Source: Prosthecobacter sp. (GTDB lineage Bacteria; Verrucomicrobiota; Verrucomicrobiia; Verrucomicrobiales; Verrucomicrobiaceae). Taken from it: 8,550 bases of DNA. Both the position numbers and the translations under genes were made by a program. Below, piece after piece: positions 1 through 7,724 of the stretch. The stretch is from positions 1 to 8,550 of the forward strand of contig JAIWOJ010000064.1 of assembly GCA_020216965.1 (NCBI GenBank), given 5' to 3'. The notes beneath the pieces were generated by a model, which did no database searches, had not been told where the DNA came from, and was given only the letters and a program-made list of their open reading frames with translations. Numbering within the stretch: the stretch's first letter is position 1; every line of letters begins with the position of its first letter.

Positions 1-138
1 GAGATTGCAGACCTACTCCACCTTGGCGAGAGCACGGTGGAGACCTACCGCTCACGCATCAAAGAAAAGCTCAACCTACGCAGTGCTGCTGAGCTCTACC
101 TACGCGCTGGTGAATGGGTGCGTGACCACGGAGCCTGA
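1..138 (+). CDS. LuxR/NarL-family response regulator, C-terminal fragment (5' end outside window)
   Basis: Frame 1 is open from the first base to a TGA at 136-138 and encodes 45 residues, starting [20 protein letters not shown]. This matches the second half of the LuxR (GerE) helix-turn-helix: the 'EIA..L..S..TVE.Y...I..KL.L.S..EL' pattern of NarL/FixJ-type response regulators, in which the TVETY helix is the DNA-recognition helix. The short tail ([14 protein letters not shown]) is the usual end of these proteins. The receiver domain, if present, lies left of the window, so the phosphorylation site and the partner kinase cannot be judged. The fragment is too short for the usual ORF length cut-offs. 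Its stop lies within or just before the start of the recQ gene, so the two may be co-transcribed. Family assignment is confident; the role is unknown. Confidence 0.85.
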   Translation, partial: EIADLLHLGESTVETYRSRIKEKLNLRSAAELYLRAGEWVRDHGA

Positions 139-2383
139 CCCGACGTTCGGATACCCGTCAGAGCAGTTAGCTCATCGCTTGCGGGAGTGCACTTCTCCGC
201 TTGATGTAGCCCGCATCTTGCAAGCTGATCCCGCCCCACGCGCCGTCTCTTCTACACCGATTCACGATGCCCGTGAAGCGCTGCGCAGATATTTCGGTTT
301 TCGCGAGTTTTTAGATGGGCAAGAGCATGTCATGGCCAGCATCCTCGCGGGACGAGACACGCTGGTGATTATGCCCACAGGGGGTGGCAAAAGCCTGTGC
401 TACCAATTGCCCGCCATGGTCATGGAAGGGGTCACCGTCGTCGTCAGCCCGCTGATTGCCCTGATGAAAGACCAAGTGGATGCCCTGGAGCGCCGCAACA
501 TCCCAGCGACCGTCATCAACAGCACTCAGAGCCTAGCAGAGCAGCAACAGCGCATCACCGAACTGCGCCAGGGACGCTACAAGCTCGTCTATGTAGCTCC
601 AGAGCGCTTTCGCAGCCGTCTGTTCCTCAATGCCATGCGGCAGGTAGAGATCGCACTCTTCGCCGTCGATGAGGCACATTGCCTCTCCCAGTGGGGGCAC
701 GATTTTCGGCCGGATTACTTCCGCCTTGGGGAGGCGCTCAAGGCACTAGGCAGGCCGCAAGTGGTAGCCCTCACGGCGACCGCCACCCCTGAGGTGCGCG
801 CGGACATCCTCAAGGTGCTCGACCTGCGTGATCCCTTCATCACCATCCGCGGCTTTCAGCGGCCTAATCTCAGCCTCAATGTGCTACACACCAAGAAGGC
901 GGACGACAAGTATGCCCGCCTTCGCGACATCATCCGCGAGCACAAAAAAGGCATCATCTACTGCGCTACCCGCAAGCGCGTGGAGGAAGTGGGGGAAGCC
1001 CTCAAAGACATGGGCATCCGTGCCATTGAGTACCACGGCGGGCTTGATGACAAGGAACGCGAAGAGCGCCAAAACCGCTTCATCCTGAGAAAATGTGACA
1101 TCGCCGTCGCAACAAACGCTTTTGGCATGGGCATCGACCGCCCCGATGTCCGCTTCGTGATCCATTTTGACGTGCCTGGCAGCATTGAGGCATACTACCA
1201 GGAAGCCGGGCGCGCCGGCCGGGATGGTGAACCTTCTTGGTGCGAGTTGTTTTTTAATTTCGCGGACACCCGGACCCAAGAATTTTTCCTGGAAGGAGCA
1301 AACCCCTCGGTCGAGACCATCCAGAGCATTTACCAGGCACTTTTGAACTGGGCGAATGACCAGCATGAGGTGGAGGCAAGCATTGATGAACTGACCGATT
1401 ACGTCGGGCTCAAGAACAGCATGGCCGTCAGCTCCTCCCTCAGTCATCTCGTCCGGGCAGGCTACATCGAGCGCTACGACATCCCCGGGCGCCGCATCCG
1501 CGGCACCCGTCTGTTACGGCCAGACGTGCTCTCGCGTAGCCTGCAATTGGATGCTACTGCCATCCGGGAAAAAGAACGTCGCGATCGCGCCAAGTTAAAA
1601 GCGATGACGGATCTCTGCTACGATGAGCAGCGCTGCCGCCAGCAGCAGATCCTGGCCTATTTTGGTGAGGCAGAGAGTCAGCCCTGCGGCACCTGTGACA
1701 TCTGCCGCCGCAGTGGCGTGCAGCCGCCTCGTGAAGGCACCGCCCAGGAGGTCACCCAACTACGCCAGGCTCTTAGCGGGGTCGCACGCATGTCCATCCG
1801 CCAGCCAGATGGCACCTGGATCGGTCGCTATGGCAAAGGACGCATCATCCAGATGCTCGTCGGCAGCAAATCCCGAGAGATCGTCGATGCGGGGCTAGAC
1901 CAACTCAGCACCTATGGGCTGCTCAAAAGCTTGGGCACGCATGGGCTCAACCCCCTCTTTGCTGAAATGGAAAAGCAGGGTCTCATCCAGACCAGCCAGG
2001 GGGACTATCCTCTGGTCACACTCACAGCCCGTGGCGCAGAGGTCATGCGCACCGGGGCCAACGTGCGCATGCTTTGGCCGCAGGTAAATCACGCCAAAGA
2101 TCTCCAAGCTAAAACCGCAAGCAGCCTGCCGGAGACCACGCCTAGCACTCAGGAACTTGGCTTTGATGATGCACTTTTTGAAAAACTCAAAAAGCACCGC
2201 AGCGCCCTGGCACAAGCTCAGGGCGTGCCTGCCTATGTGATCTTTAGCAATCAAACCTTAGAATTTCTGACGCGCCTAAAGCCCCGGACCATTGCCGATG
2301 GCATGAAAATCCGCGGCGTTGGGGAAAAGAAAGCCACGGAGTATTTGCCAGACTTTATCCGCATCATTCAACAGCACGGCTGA
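122..2383 (+). CDS. recQ: ATP-dependent 3'-5' DNA helicase RecQ
   Basis: RecQ unwinds DNA in recombination and replication-fork repair. Numbering is from the GTG at 122 (753 residues; E. coli RecQ has about 610). The core shows motif 0 ([10 protein letters not shown]), Walker A MPTGGGKS with Lys90, DEAH at 183-186 followed by the RecQ aromatic loop ([11 protein letters not shown]), TATATPEV, and motif [12 protein letters not shown] with Arg364 and Arg367. Cys505, Cys522, Cys525 and Cys528 keep the zinc spacing C-x16-C-x2-C-x2-C. A winged helix (about 543-645) and a C-terminal HRDC domain (about 681-753) follow, so the protein is intact. Between motif VI and the zinc site there is an extra segment of about 87 residues (nt 1301-1561) with a helix-turn-helix look. 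The start is uncertain: no ATG occurs before motif 0. The frame stays open to TTG at base 5, but that part overlaps the LuxR coding sequence. GTG 122 gives a 17-base overlap with it; TTG 179 or TTG 218 are alternatives. None has a clear ribosome-binding site. Confidence 0.95.
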   Translation: MTTEPDPTFGYPSEQLAHRLRECTSPLDVARILQADPAPRAVSSTPIHDAREALRRYFGFREFLDGQEHVMASILAGRDTLVIMPTGGGKSLCYQLPAMVMEGVTVVVSPLIALMKDQVDALERRNIPATVINSTQSLAEQQQRITELRQGRYKLVYVAPERFRSRLFLNAMRQVEIALFAVDEAHCLSQWGHDFRPDYFRLGEALKALGRPQVVALTATATPEVRADILKVLDLRDPFITIRGFQRPNLSLNVLHTKKADDKYARLRDIIREHKKGIIYCATRKRVEEVGEALKDMGIRAIEYHGGLDDKEREERQNRFILRKCDIAVATNAFGMGIDRPDVRFVIHFDVPGSIEAYYQEAGRAGRDGEPSWCELFFNFADTRTQEFFLEGANPSVETIQSIYQALLNWANDQHEVEASIDELTDYVGLKNSMAVSSSLSHLVRAGYIERYDIPGRRIRGTRLLRPDVLSRSLQLDATAIREKERRDRAKLKAMTDLCYDEQRCRQQQILAYFGEAESQPCGTCDICRRSGVQPPREGTAQEVTQLRQALSGVARMSIRQPDGTWIGRYGKGRIIQMLVGSKSREIVDAGLDQLSTYGLLKSLGTHGLNPLFAEMEKQGLIQTSQGDYPLVTLTARGAEVMRTGANVRMLWPQVNHAKDLQAKTASSLPETTPSTQELGFDDALFEKLKKHRSALAQAQGVPAYVIFSNQTLEFLTRLKPRTIADGMKIRGVGEKKATEYLPDFIRIIQQHG

Positions 2384-2461
2384 CAAGACGCACTGGACCT
2401 GCACAAAGTTGGAGACAATGCCAAGAAGGCATCCCATACTAGCAGCCTCCCGTTTCTCACC

Positions 2462-4222
2462 ATGACCGAACCCTCCGAGACACCAGAAAATCAGGCCGCA
2501 GACACCGGCATCGACCTGTCAGACCTCCGCATGATGCCGGCCTGGGTGTCAGGCATGAGCAGTGCCTCCAGCATGGCTGACCTCAGCCGCTATGAAGAGC
2601 GTGAAAGCCGCACAGAACGCCGCGGCGGCGGTCAGGGTGGAGAACGCCGCGGACCACCCGCTGGCAGACGCACTGGCCCGCCGCACCGTGAAGGCGCAGG
2701 AGATCGCCCTCGTGGCCCTAGCCAAAACCCGCGTGAACGTCGCGACGATCGCCCACGTCGTGATGGCCCTCAGGCGCGCGATGGCGGGCCGCGTGGAGAT
2801 CGTGACCAGCGTGGCGGCCAGCGTCGTTTTGGCGAGCGCGGGCGTGATGCAGCACGCCCGCAACGTGAATGGGTAGATATCCCGCGTGACGTGCAGGTCA
2901 CCATTGAGCCCGAGGAAAAAGCTGCCGAAGCACTCGCAGCCCACATCCGCAGCACGGGACATGCCTTCAGCATGTTTGATGCATCGCGCCTCGTGCTCGC
3001 TGATGGAGCACGCTTCCATGCCCGCTTCATCTGCGCCCCTGAGCGCCCCACCGGCCTCTTTGCTACCCGTGATGGCGGCCTTTTCCTGACCCGCGAAGAG
3101 GCGTGCCAGCACATCCTACGCAGCCAGGCACTAGATGCCTACTACCGTGTGGAGGAAGTGGAATTGGAAGAACCGAAAGGTGATTTCAAAAGCATCGGCG
3201 TCTGCGGCTTCAGTGGCGAGTTACTTGGCCCGCCCAGTCATCATAGCTTCCAGACCAGCGTCATCCGCCTGCACCGAGAGCGGTTTAGCAACATACCCCT
3301 GGAGGACTACAAACGCCGCGTGCGTGTGGAAAGCGATCCAGAACTCGTCGCCCAGTGGAAGGAAAAGCAGAAAAAGGGGCAGCGCTGGACCGCCATTCAA
3401 GATAGTCAGGAAGAGGGTGCAGACCCCCTCACTTTCAACACACGCGCGGAGATGGAGGCCCACTTCCGCCGCACCCATGCAGACACAGCCGTGGTTGAAA
3501 GCCGCGATGCCACCGTGGCTGGAAATGTGGAGAAAGGCCGCATCACTCATGTGCTAGGCATCATGCTGCGCCATGCGGCAGAAAACGCCCGCAAGCACCT
3601 CTTTGAAATGTCTCAAAAACTTGGAGGCAGCTTTGAGCGCAGAGGTCTAAAGCTCTTCAAGCGCCGGGCGGGCAAGCTGTTCGTCAGCCGTGTCAAACCG
3701 CGTGCCATTGATCCAGGCACCGTATTTTCAGAGCGCCTCTCCCGCATTGTCGAAGTCCTCAAAAGCAGCCCTGGCATGATGCTGCATGACCTTGTGGAGG
3801 CCATCGAGCCATCCCCTGCGCCTGCAGAAGCTCTCACCGCCCCAGAGGAAGGCACAGCACCGGCGCAGCCACCCAAACAGGCGCCAACCGAGCAGCAAAT
3901 CAGCGTCATCAAAGACATCCGCTGGCTAGCCAATGAGGGCTACGTCATCGAATACAGCGACGGCATGGTCTTCCTTGGCGTCCAAGGGGAGCCGCAGACT
4001 GCCACCAAATCGTCCCCAACATCGCAGCCGCCCACAGAGGCAGACTCCGCACCAGTGAGTCCTGAACAAGCAGAGGAGCAGGCTGCGCCTGCTAGCACTG
4101 CCGCAGAGGTGGAAACACTCACAGAACCTCACCAGGGAGAAAGCGAATCTGTGGAATCACTCGACGCGGCCGCAAATTCCAAATCAGAGTCAGAGCCCAC
4201 CAGTCCTCCAGCTCAGGAATAA
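2462..4222 (+). CDS. Arg/Gly-rich protein of unknown function, possible nucleic-acid binder
   Basis: I recognise no named family; it resembles hypothetical proteins I associate with Verrucomicrobia. The 586 residues divide as follows. Residues 1-42 are a polar leader with a conserved-looking DLRMMPAWVSG. Residues 43-135 are a disordered tract with 28 Arg and no Lys, many as RG, RGG or RDG. Residues 137-410 look folded, with CGFSGELLGPPSHH at 248-261 and two copies of a motif F-x-T-R-x-E-x3-H-x2-R-x2-A-x2-A (208-226 and 325-343). Residues 420-450 (helix pair) and 478-506 (IRWLANEGYVIEYSDGMVFLG) look like two halves of a winged helix split by a Pro/Ala linker. Residues 511-586 form an acidic Ser/Glu/Pro tail. 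RG tracts in other proteins bind RNA or single-stranded DNA, so such a role is inferred, not shown. No signal peptide or membrane segment is present, so it is probably cytoplasmic. ATG at 2462 starts the frame 78 bases after recQ and has no Shine-Dalgarno motif. Confidence 0.85.
   Translation: MTEPSETPENQAADTGIDLSDLRMMPAWVSGMSSASSMADLSRYEERESRTERRGGGQGGERRGPPAGRRTGPPHREGAGDRPRGPSQNPRERRDDRPRRDGPQARDGGPRGDRDQRGGQRRFGERGRDAARPQREWVDIPRDVQVTIEPEEKAAEALAAHIRSTGHAFSMFDASRLVLADGARFHARFICAPERPTGLFATRDGGLFLTREEACQHILRSQALDAYYRVEEVELEEPKGDFKSIGVCGFSGELLGPPSHHSFQTSVIRLHRERFSNIPLEDYKRRVRVESDPELVAQWKEKQKKGQRWTAIQDSQEEGADPLTFNTRAEMEAHFRRTHADTAVVESRDATVAGNVEKGRITHVLGIMLRHAAENARKHLFEMSQKLGGSFERRGLKLFKRRAGKLFVSRVKPRAIDPGTVFSERLSRIVEVLKSSPGMMLHDLVEAIEPSPAPAEALTAPEEGTAPAQPPKQAPTEQQISVIKDIRWLANEGYVIEYSDGMVFLGVQGEPQTATKSSPTSQPPTEADSAPVSPEQAEEQAAPASTAAEVETLTEPHQGESESVESLDAAANSKSESEPTSPPAQE
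2588..2869 (+). repeat. Low-complexity coding tract for the Arg/Gly-rich segment
   Basis: These bases encode residues 43-136 of the protein above. They are a loose run of Arg-Gly, Arg-Asp-Gly and Arg-Pro units written mostly with CGT and CGC codons, so CGTGATGGC-, CGTGGAGATCGTGAC- and CGTGGCGG-like words recur. The units are degenerate, not exact tandem repeats. The composition also opens long false reading frames in the other frames and on the other strand. Length variation between related strains would be expected here. Confidence 0.7.
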
Positions 4223-4238
4223 AAGGGGTGTCATTCCT
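4215..4238. terminator. Weak inverted repeat between convergent genes, possible terminator
   Basis: AGGAAT (4215-4220) and ATTCCT (4233-4238) form a perfect six-base inverted repeat around a 12-base loop. It covers the stop codon of the Arg/Gly-rich gene and most of the 35-base gap to the convergent AraC-type gene. A pyrimidine-rich run (TCTATCTTCT) follows on the plus strand. The stem is AT-rich and short and there is no proper T tract, so it is at best a weak terminator and may be chance. Confidence 0.25.
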
Positions 4239-4257
4239 TCTATCTTCTACGTAACTC

Positions 4258-5016
4258 TCAACCTCCGCGCACGCGTAGCCGAAAGCGGCGTTGATACTTC
4301 AGAGGTGTCACACCGACATGCCGATGAAAGTGCTGAGTGAATCCGCTCTGATCGTAGAACCCTAAATCCAGTGCCACCTGACTGATCTGTGCATCCTCGT
4401 GCTGGAGTGCCTCACAGGCCGCCTGCACGCGCAATTTCATGATGAAAGCCTGAGGGCTACAGCCAAAGGCTTCGACAAACTTCCGGTGCAGTTGACGCGG
4501 GCTCAGATGCACATGGGCGGCTAGCTCCTCCACCCCAAGTTTGCGGCGAAAATTTTCACGGATATAGGCCAGCGATTGCTCAATCGCCTGGCTTGCGTGC
4601 ACCGCCGTCATCGCCTGCCCGTAACTCTGGGTCATCCCCATGATGCCCACGAGCCTGCCACGTCGGTCGCGCAACGGCATTTTGTGGGTGATGAACCAAT
4701 CGGGAATCCCTTGCGGGTTGAAGAAAAGCTCCACGATATTCAGCTTGGCCTCACCTGTGCGAAAGATCTCCTCATCATCCCTGCGGAAGTTCTCGGCGAG
4801 GCGCGGAGGAAAAAGATCAAAGTCATCTTTGCCGACCAGGGAGGATTCATCCGTAAAACCCATGGTTTCGATGAAGTGCCGGTTCGCGCACATGAGCTTA
4901 AACTGCCGGTTTTTGGCAAAGAAAGACACCCCAGGCAGTTGATCAAACATGCGGTAAAACTGGCTATCCTCAGCCAGAGATCTGAAGAAAGCAGGGCGTG
5001 GATCGGAAGCTGGCAC
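4258..5016 (-). CDS. PAS-domain AraC-family transcriptional regulator
   Basis: The 252-residue protein has two parts. Residues about 20-132 (FDQLPGVSFFAKNRQFKLMC to LVGIMGMTQSYG) look like a PAS sensor domain, with the typical 'ANRHFIETMGF', a 'VGKDDFDLFP' turn and a closing strand that starts with a charged RDRRG loop. Residues about 145-246 are an AraC/XylS DNA-binding domain with two helix-turn-helix units: LGVEELAAHVHLSPRQLHRK (160-179) and ISQVALDLGFYDQSGFTQHF (211-230), then the family signature VTPLKYQRRFR. This suggests a cytoplasmic one-component regulator whose PAS domain binds a ligand or senses a signal. The ligand and targets cannot be read from the sequence. The start is GTG at 5014-5016, without a clear ribosome-binding site; ATG at residue 23 is too late because it would cut the PAS domain. 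It lies downstream of queA on the same strand after a 182-base gap, so it may have its own promoter. Confidence 0.9.
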   Translation of the reverse strand: MPASDPRPAFFRSLAEDSQFYRMFDQLPGVSFFAKNRQFKLMCANRHFIETMGFTDESSLVGKDDFDLFPPRLAENFRRDDEEIFRTGEAKLNIVELFFNPQGIPDWFITHKMPLRDRRGRLVGIMGMTQSYGQAMTAVHASQAIEQSLAYIRENFRRKLGVEELAAHVHLSPRQLHRKFVEAFGCSPQAFIMKLRVQAACEALQHEDAQISQVALDLGFYDQSGFTQHFHRHVGVTPLKYQRRFRLRVRGG

Positions 5017-5198
5017 GACAGTACTTAAGGATTGGCGAGGAGAGGTCAGCCGCAGCTACTTGTCCAGCAGCAAGCTCAACCATTCAACCTTCCCAATGAA
5101 TGAAGCTGAAAGCCTTGTTTTCAAGCATCTGCCGTTCTGGATTTTGCTGCGCGCGATTTTTGGTGGGCAGCATGTAGAGAGATCCTGTGCATCTCCGA

Positions 5199-6173
5199 TT
5201 ACAAGATGAGCATACAATCTCCGTAGCTGTAAAAGCGGTAGCGCTCTTGAATGGCTTCTTGATAGGCACGCATGATCAAGTCCCGCCCAGCAAAGGCACT
5301 GACGAGCATCATGAGAGATGATTTTGGCAGGTGAAAATTTGTGAGAAGTGCTCCCACAGCGCAGAACTGGAAGCCCGGATAAATAAAAATATCGGTATTG
5401 CCACTGGTTGGCACGATTTTTCCGTGCTCACGCGCCACGGTTTCCAGCGTGCGCATGGAGGTCGTGCCTATGGCAACGACACGGCTTGCTTTCGCAATTT
5501 TTTCTGCGGTTTGAGCAGGCACCTCATACCATTCAGAATGCATCCGATGCTCCTCGACTTTTTCGGTTTTGACGGGCTGGAAGGTGCCAGCCCCAACATG
5601 TAAGGTGACGAAAGCATGTGGCAACTGTGCCAGCATCTCAGGTGTAAAATGCAACCCCGCTGTAGGTGCCGCGATAGCTCCGGCTGCCTGGGCATAGACG
5701 GTCTGGTAGCGCTCGCGATCCATGGGCTGGTCATCACGCCCCATGTAGTGTGGCAGGGCTAGGTGACCATGCTTTTCCTCATCCACAGGTCGATCCCAGG
5801 CTATGAGACGCTCTCCATTATCAGAGACCTCCTGCACAGTGCCCATGCAGCCTCCCACAAACACCAGGTGGCCGAGGCGGAATTTTTTCCCTGGCCGGAC
5901 CATACAGCGCCAGAGCAGAGGGCCTAGAGTGTCCACACGTAAGATTTCACGACTGCCATCATCAGAAAAAAAGCGTGCTGGCACGACGCGGGTGTTATTG
6001 AGCACCAACAGATCATTCGGGGATAGAAAAAGGGGCAAATCACAAAAGCGATGGTGCTCTACGGTGCCCTTATCTCGCCGCACCACGAGCATGCGTGAGG
6101 CAGCACGGTCTGGCAGAGGCTGGCTAGCGATCAGCTCAGGCGGAAGGTCGTAATCAAAATCAGAGGTGAGCAC
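5199..6173 (-). CDS. queA: S-adenosylmethionine:tRNA ribosyltransferase-isomerase QueA
   Basis: QueA moves the ribosyl part of S-adenosylmethionine onto 7-aminomethyl-7-deazaguanine at the tRNA wobble position to give epoxyqueuosine, the next-to-last step of queuosine synthesis. The 324 residues carry the family hallmarks in order: DYDLPPELIASQPLPDRAASRML near the start, NDLLVLNNTRVVPARFF (53-69), GAIAAPTAGLHFTPEML (165-181), VTLHVGAGTFQPV (189-201), HRMHSEWYEVP (209-219), AIGTTSMRTLE (234-244), IFIYPGFQF (262-270), LLTNFHLPKSSLMMLVSAFAG (276-296) and the end YRFYSYGDCMLIL. It is shorter than E. coli QueA (about 356), mainly because the stretch after ARFF (about 70-130) is compact; all catalytic blocks are present. 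The start is GTG at 6171-6173, 12 bases after the stop of the M32 peptidase gene, so co-transcription and coupled translation are likely. No other queuosine gene is in the window. Confidence 0.97.
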   Translation of the reverse strand: MLTSDFDYDLPPELIASQPLPDRAASRMLVVRRDKGTVEHHRFCDLPLFLSPNDLLVLNNTRVVPARFFSDDGSREILRVDTLGPLLWRCMVRPGKKFRLGHLVFVGGCMGTVQEVSDNGERLIAWDRPVDEEKHGHLALPHYMGRDDQPMDRERYQTVYAQAAGAIAAPTAGLHFTPEMLAQLPHAFVTLHVGAGTFQPVKTEKVEEHRMHSEWYEVPAQTAEKIAKASRVVAIGTTSMRTLETVAREHGKIVPTSGNTDIFIYPGFQFCAVGALLTNFHLPKSSLMMLVSAFAGRDLIMRAYQEAIQERYRFYSYGDCMLIL

Positions 6174-6185
6174 AGGAGGTGTAAA

Positions 6186-7682
6186 TCAGGCTACGAAACG
6201 TGCGTGAAGGTGCCGCAGATGGTGACGAGCATCGGTGGCTTTGCCCGTGGCTAGCTGCATCACCTCCCCAGGTAACAGAGCACCTCCGCGAGCATGGACA
6301 TTTTCACGCAACCAAGTCAACAGAGGGGCATAGTCAGCACGATCCATAGCCGTGGCGATACGCTTGTGACGGCGAGCTGTGGCGAAAAGTTGAGCTGCAT
6401 TTAAGTTACCTAGCGTGTAGGTGGCAAAATAGCCTAGCCCTCCCATGCTCCAATGGATGTCCTGCAGGCAGCCGTGGGCTGCATCCGGCGGTGTCATTCC
6501 AAAAAGCTCCTGAAAAAGCGCATTCCATGCCTCCTGCACATCCTTCACCGCAAGGGAACCGGAAACTAGACGGCGCTCTATATCAAACCGCAGAAGGATA
6601 TGGAGGTCATAAGTGGCCTCGTCCGCTTCTACACGAATGAAGGAGTATTCTGCACGATGGATAGCGGCTAGGAAATCGTTGATAGATAATTTTTTGAGAT
6701 GTGGGAAATACTCTGCAGCTCTGGGTAGCCAACGTTGCCAAAAGGAGCACGAGCGGCCGACATGATTCTCCCAGAGACGACTTTGGGACTCGTGTATGCC
6801 TAAAGAACAAGCACGCCCGGAGGGCAGACCAAAATCATCCTCAGGTAGCCCCTGCTCATAGAGGCCGTGGCCAGCTTCATGCAGCACACCAAAGAGAGAG
6901 GAGGTGAAGTCTGCCTCATCGTATCGAGTGGTAAGCCGCACGTCCCGTGGCCCGAGTGTGGTGCAAAATGGGTGTGTGGTGGTATCAATCCTACCTGCTT
7001 GAAAATCGAATCCTATGCTGGCGGCCACCTCTGCATTGAGCAGTTTTTGTTTCTCTAACGGATAGCGTCCGCGCAGTAGCCCAGGCTTTACTTTCCTGCT
7101 TTTTTCGACGGCAGCGTGTGCGATGCGGGTAAGCTCTGGTTTTAGCTTTGCGAAAAGTCCAGCCAACTCTCTCGTGCGTGTGCCGCGCTCATAGGCGTGC
7201 AGCAGGGCGTCATAAGGCTCATCTGCGTAACCCCAAAGCTCGGCTTTGCGCCTAGCGATCCCGATTAATTTTTCCAAATGCGGGGCAAAAAGGTTGAAGT
7301 TTGAAGTCCTACGGGCCTCTGCCCAGGCATGTTTCGCATGAGCGGTCAACTCACTTTCTTCCACAATGAGACGGTTTGGGATGCGCGCATTGCGCTCAAA
7401 CTCTTCAGCGATGACGCGCACATTTGCCGTCATCTTTGCCTCAGGTAGTTTTGCCATCTGGGCCTGGTGAATGAGCTTTTGCATCATTCGGCCCGTGGCC
7501 ATGGCGTGGGCTTTGCCACTCAGCCATGACATTTGCCGCGCACGGTAGCTAAGCGCTCTTGGGGGCATGTAGGTCTCTTGATCCCAGGATAGAGTGGACT
7601 CCATGGAGGAGAGCAGCGCGACCTCGCGCACATGGTTGCAAAGCTGAGTGTAGGCGGTGACAGGCATGAGTGCGCCCATCAT
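6186..7682 (-). CDS. M32-family (Taq) metallocarboxypeptidase
   Basis: M32 enzymes are cytoplasmic, metal-dependent carboxypeptidases that remove C-terminal residues from peptides. The 498-residue length is normal for the family. The zinc site is the HEAGH motif (HExxH, residues 268-272), with the downstream HESQSRLWEN (297-306) supplying the third ligand, Glu298. Other M32 signatures are present: LSWDQETYMP (31-40), DTTTHPF (233-239), RDVRLTTRYDE (246-256) and FIRVEADEATYDLHILLRFDIE (348-369). The C-terminal part has the expected MGGLGYFATYTLGNLNAAQ (413-431). No signal peptide is seen. ATG at 7680-7682 is directly followed by a second ATG, and a third in-frame ATG (residue 6) is another possible start; none has a strong ribosome-binding motif. 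It sits 42 bases after the CBM9-like gene and 12 bases before queA, probably in one transcript, though no biochemical link between the three is evident. Confidence 0.96.
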   Translation of the reverse strand: MMGALMPVTAYTQLCNHVREVALLSSMESTLSWDQETYMPPRALSYRARQMSWLSGKAHAMATGRMMQKLIHQAQMAKLPEAKMTANVRVIAEEFERNARIPNRLIVEESELTAHAKHAWAEARRTSNFNLFAPHLEKLIGIARRKAELWGYADEPYDALLHAYERGTRTRELAGLFAKLKPELTRIAHAAVEKSRKVKPGLLRGRYPLEKQKLLNAEVAASIGFDFQAGRIDTTTHPFCTTLGPRDVRLTTRYDEADFTSSLFGVLHEAGHGLYEQGLPEDDFGLPSGRACSLGIHESQSRLWENHVGRSCSFWQRWLPRAAEYFPHLKKLSINDFLAAIHRAEYSFIRVEADEATYDLHILLRFDIERRLVSGSLAVKDVQEAWNALFQELFGMTPPDAAHGCLQDIHWSMGGLGYFATYTLGNLNAAQLFATARRHKRIATAMDRADYAPLLTWLRENVHARGGALLPGEVMQLATGKATDARHHLRHLHARFVA

Positions 7683-7724
7683 TCAAAGCCGAGCGCGTGG
7701 CGCAAGCGTGGCCTTACAAAGTGA

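Noticed and set aside
884..1447. Open frame of 187 codons on the minus strand inside recQ
   Set aside because: It lies fully opposite the helicase core, whose motifs are clear, and its translation has no recognisable domain.
2418..2432. Hairpin ATGCC-AAGAA-GGCAT between recQ and the Arg/Gly-rich gene
   Set aside because: A five-base stem with no T tract is too weak for a terminator and easily arises by chance; no good promoter could be fitted in the 78-base gap.
2549..3112. Open frame of 187 codons on the minus strand, and a 104-codon Ala/Val-rich plus-strand frame at 2562-2876
   Set aside because: Both come from the GC-rich Arg/Gly coding tract, which has few stops in other frames; the long frame at 2462 continues through a plausible folded region.
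4576..5028. Plus-strand frame of 150 codons opposite the AraC-type gene
   Set aside because: The minus-strand protein has clear PAS and AraC signatures over the same bases; the plus-strand translation has none.
5112..5126. Small hairpin (CTTG-TTTT-CAAG) in the gap between queA and the AraC-type gene, considered as the queA terminator
   Set aside because: Only four to five base pairs with a bulge and no T tract; I see no convincing terminator or promoter in 5017-5198.
5084..5269. Small minus-strand frame of 61 codons overlapping the 3' end of queA
   Set aside because: It overlaps the conserved queA end in another frame, has no ribosome-binding motif and no domain.
7683..7724. GCGC-CAC-GCGC palindrome in the gap between the CBM9-like and M32 genes
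   Set aside because: The stem is four bases in a GC-rich gap and has no features of a terminator or operator.
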